Below, in pieces: positions 16,907 to 25,630 of a stretch of DNA of 64,000 nt. A program made the translations under genes and the position numbers. A model generated the notes under the pieces. That model saw only the letters and a program-made list of their open reading frames with translations, made no database searches and had not been told where the DNA came from. Source of the stretch: Roseibacterium elongatum DSM 19469 (GTDB lineage: Bacteria > Pseudomonadota > Alphaproteobacteria > Rhodobacterales > Rhodobacteraceae); NCBI RefSeq assembly GCF_000590925.1, contig NZ_CP004372.1, positions 506,001-570,000 of the forward strand, written 5' to 3'. Every line of letters starts with the position of its first letter. Within the stretch, counting starts at the first letter, position 1.

Positions 16907-18568
16907 TCAACTGCCGCCCCCCGGTCGCGGCGGATGGGAATAGGAGTCCAGGATCAGATTGCGCATGTCGGCCATCGACCGAACCTCGGTCTCGGCATCG
17001 GGGATCAGACCCTCGGACCAGCCCCACAGCGCGGTCTCGGCCACCAGATGGTCGGGCCCGATCACATGGACCGGCACATCGGGGCGGTCATCCAGGGCGA
17101 CGAAACCGGCCGCCTGATGATCGCCGATCACGAAGATCAGCGGAGGGGTGTCGGCATGGCGGGCCACATAGTCGAAGACGACGCGCAGCGCATAGTCGAC
17201 GGCCTGGCGATATTGATCCCGCACCCGGTCGCGGTCGCGCCAGACAACTTCGGGCGGGTCGCCGGACAGGGCCATGGCGTTGAAGACCGTCCCGTCTCCA
17301 ATCTCGTCCCAGGCGACGAGGTCTGGCACCGGCACCCAGGGCGCGTGCGACGAGCCAAGCGCAAGTTGCGCGAAAAGCGGCCGGTCATCGCGGCCATCGC
17401 GCAGCAGGCGATCCAGCGCGGCGAAGGTGAACTGATCGGGCATCGTCACCCAGTTGAACGGCAGTCCCGCATATCCCAGATCCTCGGCGGCCAGAACGGT
17501 TTCGAAGCCCATCAACGCGGCCTCGGGCCAATCCAACGTGATCTGTGGCATCACCGCGGCGGTTCGAAACCCCGCCTCCGAGGCGAGATGAAACAGCGAC
17601 TGCCGGCCACTGGCCAGCACGGCACCGTAACTTGTCTGATCCGCAATCCAGAGGCCGTTGGCAAAGGTAGCATGGCTGAGCCAGCTTTGCCCGCCGCGTG
17701 TGGGGGCCGCAAGAAACCCCGACCGCATGGAAAGGCCTTGTGCAGCAAGACGGTCCTGCGCGCGGCGCAACGTGGCCAGATGGGTGTCGGTATAAAAGGG
17801 CGTGTCGAGGCTTGTGCGGCCATAGCTTTCGACGAACACGACCAGAACGTCCCGGTCGATACCGCGCAGCAGGGTATCGCGCCCGGCATAGGGGTCGTTT
17901 GCAGCCGCGGCCTCGAAGGCGCGCAGATCCGCCAGCGTCGCACGGGCCATCTGAACCCGCTCGACGCCCACGCGGGCGGTAAAGGCCGCCCCCGGCGGCG
18001 GGAGCGTCAGGGTCCAGCGCCCCATGGCATGTCCAATCTCGGCCACAGCCACACCGGCGCACAGGATCCCGGCCACAGCCAGCCCCTTGGCCATATGCGA
18101 CGGCGGCGCGATACCTGCCCAGACCCCGGTCGCCCACCACAGGGCACGCCCCACACCGACCACCGCGATCAGGGCGGCGCATGCAGCGGCGATGCTGGGC
18201 AACAGCCCGATCGCCCCGGTGCTCAGCCGGAACGCCGCCTCAATCAAGGCGAGGTCCGCCACCGGGTTGAAACCGCGCCCAAGCGCGACGAACATCGCGA
18301 AATCCGCCGCCTTCAGCACCGCGATCAGCGTGAGAACCACCACGAGCGCGGCGCGCAACAGCCGCCCCCATCCCCGACGCGGCATGGCGATCAGCCCCAG
18401 CAGGATGGCCGGCAATTCAAGCGGAAAGACCAACAAGGCGGCCCATGTCATCGCAGCGGGGTGGTTGGGCTGGATCAGAACCATATGCAGCACGAGCCCC
18501 GCCAGTACCAAACGCACTGTTTGCCGGGGGGCTGAGGCGGCCTGAACGGGGGCACCCAGCGTCGTCAT
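16907..18568 (-). CDS. Membrane sulfatase-fold transferase (OpgB/LtaS-like)
   Basis: 553 residues. About five N-terminal TM helices (residues 15-210) precede a periplasmic alkaline-phosphatase superfamily domain: DVLVVFVESYGRTSLDT (family metal-site start with Glu/Ser), then PTRGGQSWLSHATF (Thr/Ser nucleophile region), LALGSSHAPWVP and FVIGDHQAAGF (late metal ligands). The family includes phosphoglycerol and phosphoethanolamine transferases. Placed beside opgGH, an OpgB-like job (adding phosphoglycerol to periplasmic glucans) is attractive but unproven. Its ATG overlaps the previous stop (ATGA). Confidence 0.78.
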   Translation of the reverse strand: MTTLGAPVQAASAPRQTVRLVLAGLVLHMVLIQPNHPAAMTWAALLVFPLELPAILLGLIAMPRRGWGRLLRAALVVVLTLIAVLKAADFAMFVALGRGFNPVADLALIEAAFRLSTGAIGLLPSIAAACAALIAVVGVGRALWWATGVWAGIAPPSHMAKGLAVAGILCAGVAVAEIGHAMGRWTLTLPPPGAAFTARVGVERVQMARATLADLRAFEAAAANDPYAGRDTLLRGIDRDVLVVFVESYGRTSLDTPFYTDTHLATLRRAQDRLAAQGLSMRSGFLAAPTRGGQSWLSHATFANGLWIADQTSYGAVLASGRQSLFHLASEAGFRTAAVMPQITLDWPEAALMGFETVLAAEDLGYAGLPFNWVTMPDQFTFAALDRLLRDGRDDRPLFAQLALGSSHAPWVPVPDLVAWDEIGDGTVFNAMALSGDPPEVVWRDRDRVRDQYRQAVDYALRVVFDYVARHADTPPLIFVIGDHQAAGFVALDDRPDVPVHVIGPDHLVAETALWGWSEGLIPDAETEVRSMADMRNLILDSYSHPPRPGGGS

Positions 18569-19314
18569 CCGCGCCGTCGCCACAGCCAGATCAGGTCGCG
18601 GGCGAAGGACCAGACAAGCGCGCCCGAAGCCACAGCCACCAGGACCACGGCAAGGCCCCAAGGCACGATCGGAGCCTGAAGCGCGATCAACACGCCAAGT
18701 TGGATGACGCAGACAGTCTTGCGACTTTGTCGTTCGGGCAGGTCGCGGCGCATCCAGGACAGGCGCCACGCCCCCAACGCAAAAGCATAGCGTGGCAGGC
18801 CGAGGAGAATGGCAAGCGGACCCACCCCCCCCGATATCGCCGCACCAAGGGCCAGGACCAGCGCGAGCAGGCTGTCGACCTCCATGTCGAAACGCGCGCC
18901 AAAACGCGACACATACCCCTGCCGCCGCGCAAACCATCCGTCGACCCCGTCCAGGCTCAAGGCGACCAAGGCGATGGCAAAGACCGCCCAGGATGGCCCG
19001 CTCGCCATCAAAAGCGGCGCGACAAGGGCAGCGGTCAAAGCCAGTCGAAAAAGGGTGATGACGTTGCACAGGCCCAAATGCGCGTGCGGGTAGCCCAGCT
19101 GCAGCGCCCGCCCTGCGATGACCGCGCCCGTGCCGAACACAAGCAGGGCCGCAAGGCTCGGGCCGACATCGGTCCCGAGTGGGACCAACGTCAGGGCGGC
19201 AACCACGCCTGCGAACATGAATGTCGACAGGGCCCATTCCCCCAGCGGCACGCTGATGAAGTGCTGTAAGCCGTGGGGCCAGCGCCTGTGAGTATGAGTG
19301 CGTGTAAATGCCAT
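18565..19314 (-). CDS. CDP-alcohol phosphatidyltransferase
   Basis: 249 residues, about six TM helices. The family signature D-x2-DG-x2-AR-x8-G-x3-D-x3-D is complete in LDGVDGWFARRQGYVSRF and the following GARFDMEVD. It transfers a phosphatidyl group from CDP-diacylglycerol (or a related CDP-alcohol) to an alcohol such as glycerol phosphate. First gene of a three-gene leftward operon with the sulfatase-fold transferase and the YbhN-type protein. A plausible role is to supply a phospholipid donor to that transferase (inference). Confidence 0.83.
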   Translation of the reverse strand: MAFTRTHTHRRWPHGLQHFISVPLGEWALSTFMFAGVVAALTLVPLGTDVGPSLAALLVFGTGAVIAGRALQLGYPHAHLGLCNVITLFRLALTAALVAPLLMASGPSWAVFAIALVALSLDGVDGWFARRQGYVSRFGARFDMEVDSLLALVLALGAAISGGVGPLAILLGLPRYAFALGAWRLSWMRRDLPERQSRKTVCVIQLGVLIALQAPIVPWGLAVVLVAVASGALVWSFARDLIWLWRRRG

Positions 19315-19416
19315 CGGATAATCAACTAACGCGCATCAGAAACAGTCAACCCACCATACATGGACTTGAAGGCCGACAAGCGGAGCCTAGCTCATGCCCA
19401 ACGACGAGGTAGTCCT

Positions 19417-19974
19417 GTGCCCAACCCCGACACGCGATATCGCCGCACCGCGCGCCTGATTCACTGGGCCATGGCCATCCTGGTTCTCGGCATGATCCCG
19501 GCCGGCGTGGCGATGGTTCAGCCCGGTATCGAGCGATCCGTCCAGAATGCGCTATTCCTGTTTCACAAGAACGTCGGGGTGGTGTTGCTCCTGCTGATCG
19601 TGCTGCGCGCCCTCTATCGCTGGCGTCACCCGCCCGCGCCGCTGCCCGGCGATCTTCCGGCATGGCAGCACCGCGCCGCCGGGGTGTCACATGTCGCGCT
19701 CTACGCATTGCTCTTTCTGGTGCCGATCGCCGGCTATATCCGCGTGATGGCCGGTGGCTTTCCCATCGAAACGCTGGACTGGCTGGGCGTACCCTCGTTG
19801 GTGCCACGGTCGGATGCGCTGGCCGAGGTGGCGAAGACGGTTCACTATTTCGGCGGGATCGCGCTCGCCCTGCTGATCGCAACGCATATCGCGGCTGCTG
19901 CCTATCACGGCATCATCCGCCGCGATGGCGTATTTTCGCGCATGTGGCCGCCCTTTGCCAAACACGGTGGCTAA
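19417..19974 (+). CDS. Cytochrome b561 family protein
   Basis: 185 residues, four TM helices with paired His ligands for two b hemes: His in RLIHWAMA, FHKNVG, GVSHVALY, VHYFGG and ATHIAAAAYH. It moves electrons between the quinone pool and a periplasmic or membrane partner. GTG start at 19417 has GAGGT seven bases upstream; an ATG at 19360 would add a non-conserved leader. Divergent from the phosphatidyltransferase gene across about 100 bases. A hairpin (20011-20035) separates it from opgH. Confidence 0.85.
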   Translation: MPNPDTRYRRTARLIHWAMAILVLGMIPAGVAMVQPGIERSVQNALFLFHKNVGVVLLLLIVLRALYRWRHPPAPLPGDLPAWQHRAAGVSHVALYALLFLVPIAGYIRVMAGGFPIETLDWLGVPSLVPRSDALAEVAKTVHYFGGIALALLIATHIAAAAYHGIIRRDGVFSRMWPPFAKHGG

Positions 19975-20010
19975 GGTGCCTTGTCCTGTCGGATGCATGC
20001 GATAGCTGAA

Positions 20011-20035
20011 AGGGTGACCGGGGATCGGTTGACCC
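20011..20035 (+). terminator. Hairpin between cytochrome b561 and opgH
   Basis: AGGGT...ACCG (20011-20020) pairs with CGGT...ACCCT (20026-20035), with one bulge and a 5-base loop. It lies 36 bases after the cytochrome b561 stop and 24 bases before the opgH start. Terminator or leader structure; no T-run. Confidence 0.35.
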
Positions 20036-20059
20036 TATTGGAAAGGCGCAGGCCCCACC

Positions 20060-21625
20060 ATGTCGCTTGCAGAACCCCACCTGACGGTGCCGATTGCGCG
20101 GCCCCGCTGGCATGGCCCGCGTGCCCTGGCCGCCACTTTGGCGGTCGCGCTGACGCTCGGCATCGTTCTGGCCTTTGCGTTCAGTATCGCCGCATGGACA
20201 CCGGCCGCCCTTGGCGCGCTGCCACTGGTGGCCCTGACCGCGATGTGGATTTCGGGCGGCGCGGCGACGGCCCTTTTGGGGCTGATCCGACCCGCTGAAC
20301 CGTCACCCACGCCGCCCGAGACATGGCGCCCTGCCAGCCGCACGGCGATCCTGGTGACGATCTGCAAGGAGGAACCGCAGCCTCTGGCCACCCATCTCGA
20401 TGCGCTGCGCGCGGGGTTGATCCGCGCGGGACTTGGCGCGGCGACCGAGGTTTTCGTGCTGTCCGATACCCAAGGCCCCGACCTTGTCGAAGTGGAAGAG
20501 GCCGCGTTTCGTCCCCTGCACGCGGCAGGGCGTCTGACCTATCGGCGCCGGCCCCGGAACACGGGCCGAAAGCCTGGAAATATCGCTGAATGGGTCGGAC
20601 GGCACGGCTCGGCCTTCGATCATATGCTGGTGCTCGACGCAGACAGCCGCATGACACCCCGGCGTATCCGCCACATGATCGCGCAGATGGAACGGCGCGG
20701 CGATCTGGGGCTTTTGCAGGCAGGCATCGCCCTCAGACCGGGAGAGACCCGGTTCGGCCGCCATCAGCGGGTGGCCGCACGACTGCTGTCGCGCGGATTC
20801 GGGCCCGGCTTTGCCGCCTGGACAGGGGATAGCGGGAATTACTGGGGGCATAATGCGATCATTCGGATCGCCGCCTTCCGTGCCGCGACCGCCTTGCCGC
20901 TTCTGCCGGGCAAGGCCCCTTGGGGTGGCTCGATCCTCAGCCACGATTTCATCGAGGCCGCGTGGATCCGGCGCGCGGGCTGGGCGGTGGCCCTCGATCC
21001 CGCCACCGGCGGCAGCGCGGAAGAAGCCCCGCAGAAATTGCACGCCTTTCACGCACGCGACCGGCGTTGGTGCCAAGGCAACCTGCAGCACTTGCGCCTG
21101 ATCGCCGAACCGGGCCTTTCACCTATCAGCCGCCTTCACCTTGTGATGGGCGTGGTCAGCTATCTGGTGGCCCCCGTCTGGCTGGTCCTCGTGGCATTGA
21201 TGGCCTTTGGCGGCGTGCCCTTGGTTGGACTGCTGCCACTGGCGATGGTGGCGGCGGTGCTGCTCTTGCCGAAGCTCTGCGCGCTGGCGGGCTGGTGGCG
21301 TTCGGCCCGGACATCGCGCCGCCGCAGAATCGTCTTGCGGGCCACGATCGGGGAACTCGCCACCTCCAGCGTCATCGCCCCCCTTGTGATGCTGCGGCAA
21401 GCCATGGCCGTTTTTGCCGTATGCCTGGGGCGCGACTGCGGATGGAAAACGGGGCACGGGCCGCGGTTTTCGCTCCTGCCCGGCTTTGCCGAAGCGATGG
21501 GCGGATGGGCCCTTGTGGGCGCGGCCGTGGTCATCTCGGGCCCATCGGCCCTCTGGCTGGCGCCGCTGGCCCTTCCCTTGTGTCTCGCGCCCGTGATCGT
21601 GCGCGTTCTGGATGCGCCGGCCTGA
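20060..21625 (+). CDS. opgH: Glucans biosynthesis glucosyltransferase OpgH
   Basis: 521 residues. GT2-type catalytic core between TM helices: AILVTICKEEPQ, LVLDADSRM (D-x-D), GHNAIIR, GSILSHDFIEAAWIRRAGW, RDRRWCQGN (R/QxxRW). At least five TM helices follow. OpgH polymerises UDP-glucose into the beta-glucan backbone of osmoregulated periplasmic glucans and exports it. Shorter than enterobacterial OpgH (about 850), lacking the long N-terminal arm. Its TGA overlaps the opgG start (TGATG), so the two are coupled. Confidence 0.9.
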   Translation: MSLAEPHLTVPIARPRWHGPRALAATLAVALTLGIVLAFAFSIAAWTPAALGALPLVALTAMWISGGAATALLGLIRPAEPSPTPPETWRPASRTAILVTICKEEPQPLATHLDALRAGLIRAGLGAATEVFVLSDTQGPDLVEVEEAAFRPLHAAGRLTYRRRPRNTGRKPGNIAEWVGRHGSAFDHMLVLDADSRMTPRRIRHMIAQMERRGDLGLLQAGIALRPGETRFGRHQRVAARLLSRGFGPGFAAWTGDSGNYWGHNAIIRIAAFRAATALPLLPGKAPWGGSILSHDFIEAAWIRRAGWAVALDPATGGSAEEAPQKLHAFHARDRRWCQGNLQHLRLIAEPGLSPISRLHLVMGVVSYLVAPVWLVLVALMAFGGVPLVGLLPLAMVAAVLLLPKLCALAGWWRSARTSRRRRIVLRATIGELATSSVIAPLVMLRQAMAVFAVCLGRDCGWKTGHGPRFSLLPGFAEAMGGWALVGAAVVISGPSALWLAPLALPLCLAPVIVRVLDAPA

Positions 21626-23124
21626 TGCGACGGCGCAGTTTCATGGCCGGGGTCGCAGCGGCGGGCCTTCTGCGGCCGCGCCCGGTCAGGGCCGACGCCG
21701 CGCCGACCCTGCTGGATGCGGCACGCCGGCTGGCCGCGCGCCCGTTTGATGATGCATCGCCCCCCCTGCCGCCCCCGTTCGCCGGTCTGAGCTATGATGC
21801 CTATCGCGGCATCCGCCCGATTCCGGGCCGCGCGGCGATGCTGGATCATGGGGCCGAGTTCAGGGTCGATCTGCTGCCGCCCGGCCTGTTCTTTCCCGAT
21901 CCCGTGCGCATCGACCGCGACACCGGAAATGGCCCGCAGGAGATCGCCTTTGCGCCGGATCTGTTCGCGTTCGACGACCGGTATTTCGGCACCATCCCGC
22001 AGACCGCCCCCGGCGCGGGGTTTTCGGGCCTGCGGGTGCGTCACCCGCTGAACGCTGCGGACCGGATGGACGAATTGCTGGTGATGCAGGGCGCGAGTTA
22101 TTTTCGCGCCATCGGGCAGGCGATGGTCTATGGCCTGTCGGCCCGTACCGTGGCGCTGGGGACCGGCCGCCCCGGCCCCGAAGAGTTCCCGCGCTTTACC
22201 CACCTGCGTCTGCATCCCGCCCGGGGCGCAACCTTGCGGATCGAAGGGGTGATCGACAGCCCCTCGCTGGCGGGACATCTCGATATGACGCTGCGCCCGG
22301 GTCAGGACACGGTCACCGACATGGCCGTCACCCTTTTCCCGCGGCGCGAGATCGCCGATATCGGCGTTGCGCCGCTGACATCGATGTATCTCAAGGGGCC
22401 GCTGCGCGCCTCGGTCAGCGATGATTTTCGCCCGCGTGTCCATGACAGCGACCTGCTCTTGATCGAGAATGGCGCGGGCGAACGCATTTGGCGCCCCATC
22501 TCGAACCCTGCACGGGTCGAGGCATCGGCGTTTCTCGACGATGGGCCGGTCAGCTTCGGCCTCTATCAGACCCGCCGCGACTTTGCCGATTTCGAGGATA
22601 CCGAGGCGCGCTATCACGACAGGCCATCGGCGGTCGTGCGCCCGTCCGGGGCCTGGGGGCGCGGCGCGGTGATCCTGGTGGAAATCCCCACCGGCGACGA
22701 ATTCATGGACAATGTCGTCGCCTTCTGGCGGCCCGAAACACCGCTCGCGGCGGGCAGCGTCCACCGGTTTTCCTATTCGATCGCATGGACACGCACAGCG
22801 CCCAGCGCGCATCCGGGTCGCGCGATCCTCCAAAGCCGCAGTGGACGCGAGCACGACCGTCCAGGCGCACGGCGCTATGTGATCGACATCAGCGGACAGC
22901 CGGGCAGCCTTGCGCCCGAGATCACCAGCCAAGGCCCGGTGCAGATCGACGGGATCAGCCTGTTCGCCCTGCCGGGCGGGCAGGACACGCGCCTGACTTT
23001 CCTTTTGACACCGGGCATGGCCGAGGTCGCCGATATCCGGATCGTCCTGCGAGACGACGGCGGCCGCACCCCGCCCCCGGTCTGGGTCCATCGCTGGACC
23101 CGGGCGCGCGACGGGGGGGTCTAG
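21625..23124 (+). CDS. opgG: Periplasmic glucan biosynthesis protein OpgG/OpgD
   Basis: 499 residues with an RR-type signal (MRRRSFMAGVAAAGLL, cut near VRA). The mature MdoG beta-sandwich starts at FAGLSYDAYRGIRP, with FFPDPVRI, MQGASYFRAIGQAMVYGLSAR and SDLLLIENGAGERIWRPI, all family hallmarks. It acts in the periplasm on the nascent glucan, probably in branching or backbone processing. The twin-arginine-like signal is more like OpgD than OpgG; the symbol is by family. Translationally coupled to opgH. Confidence 0.9.
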   Translation: MRRRSFMAGVAAAGLLRPRPVRADAAPTLLDAARRLAARPFDDASPPLPPPFAGLSYDAYRGIRPIPGRAAMLDHGAEFRVDLLPPGLFFPDPVRIDRDTGNGPQEIAFAPDLFAFDDRYFGTIPQTAPGAGFSGLRVRHPLNAADRMDELLVMQGASYFRAIGQAMVYGLSARTVALGTGRPGPEEFPRFTHLRLHPARGATLRIEGVIDSPSLAGHLDMTLRPGQDTVTDMAVTLFPRREIADIGVAPLTSMYLKGPLRASVSDDFRPRVHDSDLLLIENGAGERIWRPISNPARVEASAFLDDGPVSFGLYQTRRDFADFEDTEARYHDRPSAVVRPSGAWGRGAVILVEIPTGDEFMDNVVAFWRPETPLAAGSVHRFSYSIAWTRTAPSAHPGRAILQSRSGREHDRPGARRYVIDISGQPGSLAPEITSQGPVQIDGISLFALPGGQDTRLTFLLTPGMAEVADIRIVLRDDGGRTPPPVWVHRWTRARDGGV

Positions 23125-23140
23125 GCGCCCCGGGTTTGAC

Positions 23141-23932
23141 CTAGCGCGATGCCGCGACCTCGATCCTGGCATGCAGCGGCCGATGGTCCGACGCCATGCG
23201 GATGCCCGCCCCGTCAAGAACCTGTGCCGCAACCACACGCGCCCCGCCGCCAGCAAGAACACGGTCCAGCGGCAGTATCGGGCGCCGCACCGGAAAGGTG
23301 CGCGGCGCCGGCCCGGTGTAGGCCCCGCCCAGCACGGCCCGCGAAAAGGCGAAGCCACCCCATGGCCGCCATTCGTTCAGGTCACCGCACAGCACGGTCG
23401 GGCGGGCGCTTCGGCGCAAGAGATGCTGCCCCAGCGTCCGCATCTGCACGATCCGCAAGACTTGCGACAGCGACAGATGCGTTCCCACGATGCGCATTGG
23501 GCATCCATCCTTTCGGATATCGGCAATGACGGCACCGCGATGGCAATGCCCCGGCAGATCCAGCAACGTCAGGTCTTCGACCTCGACCCCCGCCCCGGCC
23601 AGGAACAGGACGCCAAGAAAACCGTGGCTGTCATTGCCCCAGCGCCGGGTCCGGTCGCGATGAACATGGCGCAACCCGGTGCGGATCTCGACATCGGCCA
23701 GATCCAGGATGCCGCCATGCGGCGGGTGTTCCGCGTCGGCCTCCTGCAGGACAAGGATATCGGCAGGGCGCGCAAAAACCTCATGGCAGAGCACATCGGC
23801 CGTGCGCGCGGCGTCGATCCGGCCGTCTTCGCCACGCCCCCGGTGGATATTCCAACTGGTGATCGACAGATGTGTCAGAAGATGTCTCGCTGTTTGAAAC
23901 CGGCCTGCCCGCACGGCGCTGCGCCGAAACAT
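23141..23932 (-). CDS. Endonuclease/exonuclease/phosphatase family hydrolase
   Basis: About 263 residues with EEP superfamily motifs in order: ITSWNIHRGRG (Asn), LVLQEADAE (metal Glu), IVGTHLSL (His), VLCGDLNEW (Asp/Asn) and ASDHRPLHA (Asp-His pair). Members are metal-dependent phosphodiesterases, including nucleases and sphingomyelinase-like lipid hydrolases; substrate unknown. No signal peptide is clear. Start 23932 (ATG) or 23941 (GTG), neither with a good SD. Convergent with opgG, 16 bases apart. Confidence 0.82.
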   Translation of the reverse strand: MFRRSAVRAGRFQTARHLLTHLSITSWNIHRGRGEDGRIDAARTADVLCHEVFARPADILVLQEADAEHPPHGGILDLADVEIRTGLRHVHRDRTRRWGNDSHGFLGVLFLAGAGVEVEDLTLLDLPGHCHRGAVIADIRKDGCPMRIVGTHLSLSQVLRIVQMRTLGQHLLRRSARPTVLCGDLNEWRPWGGFAFSRAVLGGAYTGPAPRTFPVRRPILPLDRVLAGGGARVVAAQVLDGAGIRMASDHRPLHARIEVAASR

Positions 23933-23990
23933 AGGGTGCACATGACTCGGGGCACCCGGTTCGATGGCCCTTGGCTGATCGGCCGCCGGA

Positions 23991-24674
23991 TCAGATCACC
24001 CGAACCGTCAAATCCCCCAGACCGTCGATGCGCGCCACCATCTCGTCGCCGGCCTGAACCGCGCCAACGCCCGACGGCGTGCCGCCCATGATCACATCGC
24101 CGGGGGCAAGGTCGAAATAGTCCGACAGGTAGGCAATCATGTCAGGCACTTTCCAGATCATCTGGTTCAGATCACCCTCTTGCCGCAGCGCGCCATTCAC
24201 CGTCAGGGCGATACGCCCGTGGTCCGGGTGCCCCACCTCGGCCACCGGGCGCAAAGCGCCGACCGGCGCCGACCGCTCGAACGCCTTGCCGATTTCCCAC
24301 GGGCGGCCCGCTTTCTTGGCTGCGCCCTGAAGATCGCGCCGCGTCATGTCCAGCGCCACGCCATACCCCCAGACATGGTCCAGCGCGGTGCTGACGGGAA
24401 TCTGGCGGCCACCTGTTTTCAAGGCGATCAAAAGCTCGACCTCGTGATGCACATCGGTGCTGTGTGGCGGATAGGGAAATTCGCCCGATGCATCCAGGTT
24501 TTCCGGGTTTTTCTGAAAGAAGAAAGGCGGCTCACGATCCGGGTCGTGCCCCATCTCGACAGCATGCGCGGCAAAGTTGCGCCCGATGCAATAGACACGC
24601 CGCACCGGAAATGTGCCGCCGCCCGATGTCGGGATCACGCAAGGCGCCGGTGCGGGGATGACATGGTTGGACAT
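23991..24674 (-). CDS. Fumarylacetoacetate hydrolase family protein
   Basis: 227 residues, the short FAHD1/YcgM-type FAH fold: YCIGRNFAAHAVEMG, then DVHHEVELLIAL (metal Glu pair), KAFERSAPVG, and the end GDVIMGGTPSGVGAVQAGDE. Members cleave acylpyruvates or decarboxylate oxaloacetate; the substrate cannot be fixed. GAGAGGA precedes the ATG at 24674. A nitrilase-family amidase gene lies upstream on the same strand, 116 bases away. Confidence 0.88.
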   Translation of the reverse strand: MSNHVIPAPAPCVIPTSGGGTFPVRRVYCIGRNFAAHAVEMGHDPDREPPFFFQKNPENLDASGEFPYPPHSTDVHHEVELLIALKTGGRQIPVSTALDHVWGYGVALDMTRRDLQGAAKKAGRPWEIGKAFERSAPVGALRPVAEVGHPDHGRIALTVNGALRQEGDLNQMIWKVPDMIAYLSDYFDLAPGDVIMGGTPSGVGAVQAGDEMVARIDGLGDLTVRVI

Positions 24675-24790
24675 GGAATTCCTCTCGAAGAAACAGGGTC
24701 GGAGCAGTGGCGACAGGTGCGTATACCACCCCTTGCATCCTGTGCCGAGCGGCGCGCGACGCCGCGGCCCGCAACCATCGCGCTGCCGGC

Positions 24791-25630
24791 TCAGACACGC
24801 CGCAAGGGCACATCGCGGCCGGTTCTCAACGACGGGATCTGATCACGTGCGGCGGTGACGCGGGACAGGTCCAGATCGACAATCTGCATGCGCGGCGCCT
24901 CTTGCCCGAGATCGGCCAGGACCCCGCCCCACGGGTCGACCGCCATGGCGTGACCCCAGGTTTGGCGACCGTCCGCATGCGCGCCGGCCTGTGCGGCGGC
25001 AAGAACGAAGGCGCCGGTCTCGATGGCGCGGGCACGCAGCAGAACCTCCCAATGCGCGCGGCCGGTCGGAACGGTGAAGGCGGAGGGAATGAAAAGGACG
25101 CACGCGCCCGCCTGCGCGTAGCGGCGATAGAAATGGGGAAAGCGCAGATCATAGCAGATCGACAGACCCCAAGCCCCCCAAGGCGTGTCCAGCATCACCG
25201 CCGCCTCGCCGGGGGCAAAGCGCTTCGACTCGCCGATGGGGGCCTGCCCCTCGATGGCCACGTCAAACAGGTGCACCTTGTCATAGGCCGCCCGGATCGC
25301 CCCGGTGTCGTCGATGACGGCCGAGTGGTTCAGAAACCGCCCGTCCGGCGCCAGAACGGGGGTCGAGCCCGCGTGGATCCACACACCATGTGCGGCGGCC
25401 AGATCGCGGCAGGCCAGCAGAAAGGGATCATCGGCTGCCGGCACGACCTGGGCACGGGCCACAGCCGCGTTGCGGTTCATCAGCCCCGCCACCTCGGGCA
25501 GGCACAGCAGGTCTGCCCCCTCGGCCGCCGCGCGCGCGGCCAGGTCGGTCACGGTGGCGATGTTCTCGGCATGGGTATCGGCCGAACACATCTGCGCCAG
25601 AGCGACACGGAGGGTATCGCGCTCAGCCAC
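24791..25630 (-). CDS. Carbon-nitrogen hydrolase (Nit1-like amidase)
   Basis: 279 residues of the nitrilase superfamily with the Glu-Lys-Cys triad: [10 protein letters not shown] (Glu), [11 protein letters not shown] (Lys), [13 protein letters not shown] (Cys). KVHLFDV followed by GES.RFAPG fits the Nit1/deaminated glutathione amidase branch, a metabolite-repair enzyme. GTG start at 25630 overlaps the glpK stop (GTGGCTGA), so it is read with the glycerol operon. Longer frames back to 25834 only antisense glpK codons. Confidence 0.87.
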   Translation of the reverse strand: MAERDTLRVALAQMCSADTHAENIATVTDLAARAAAEGADLLCLPEVAGLMNRNAAVARAQVVPAADDPFLLACRDLAAAHGVWIHAGSTPVLAPDGRFLNHSAVIDDTGAIRAAYDKVHLFDVAIEGQAPIGESKRFAPGEAAVMLDTPWGAWGLSICYDLRFPHFYRRYAQAGACVLFIPSAFTVPTGRAHWEVLLRARAIETGAFVLAAAQAGAHADGRQTWGHAMAVDPWGGVLADLGQEAPRMQIVDLDLSRVTAARDQIPSLRTGRDVPLRRV

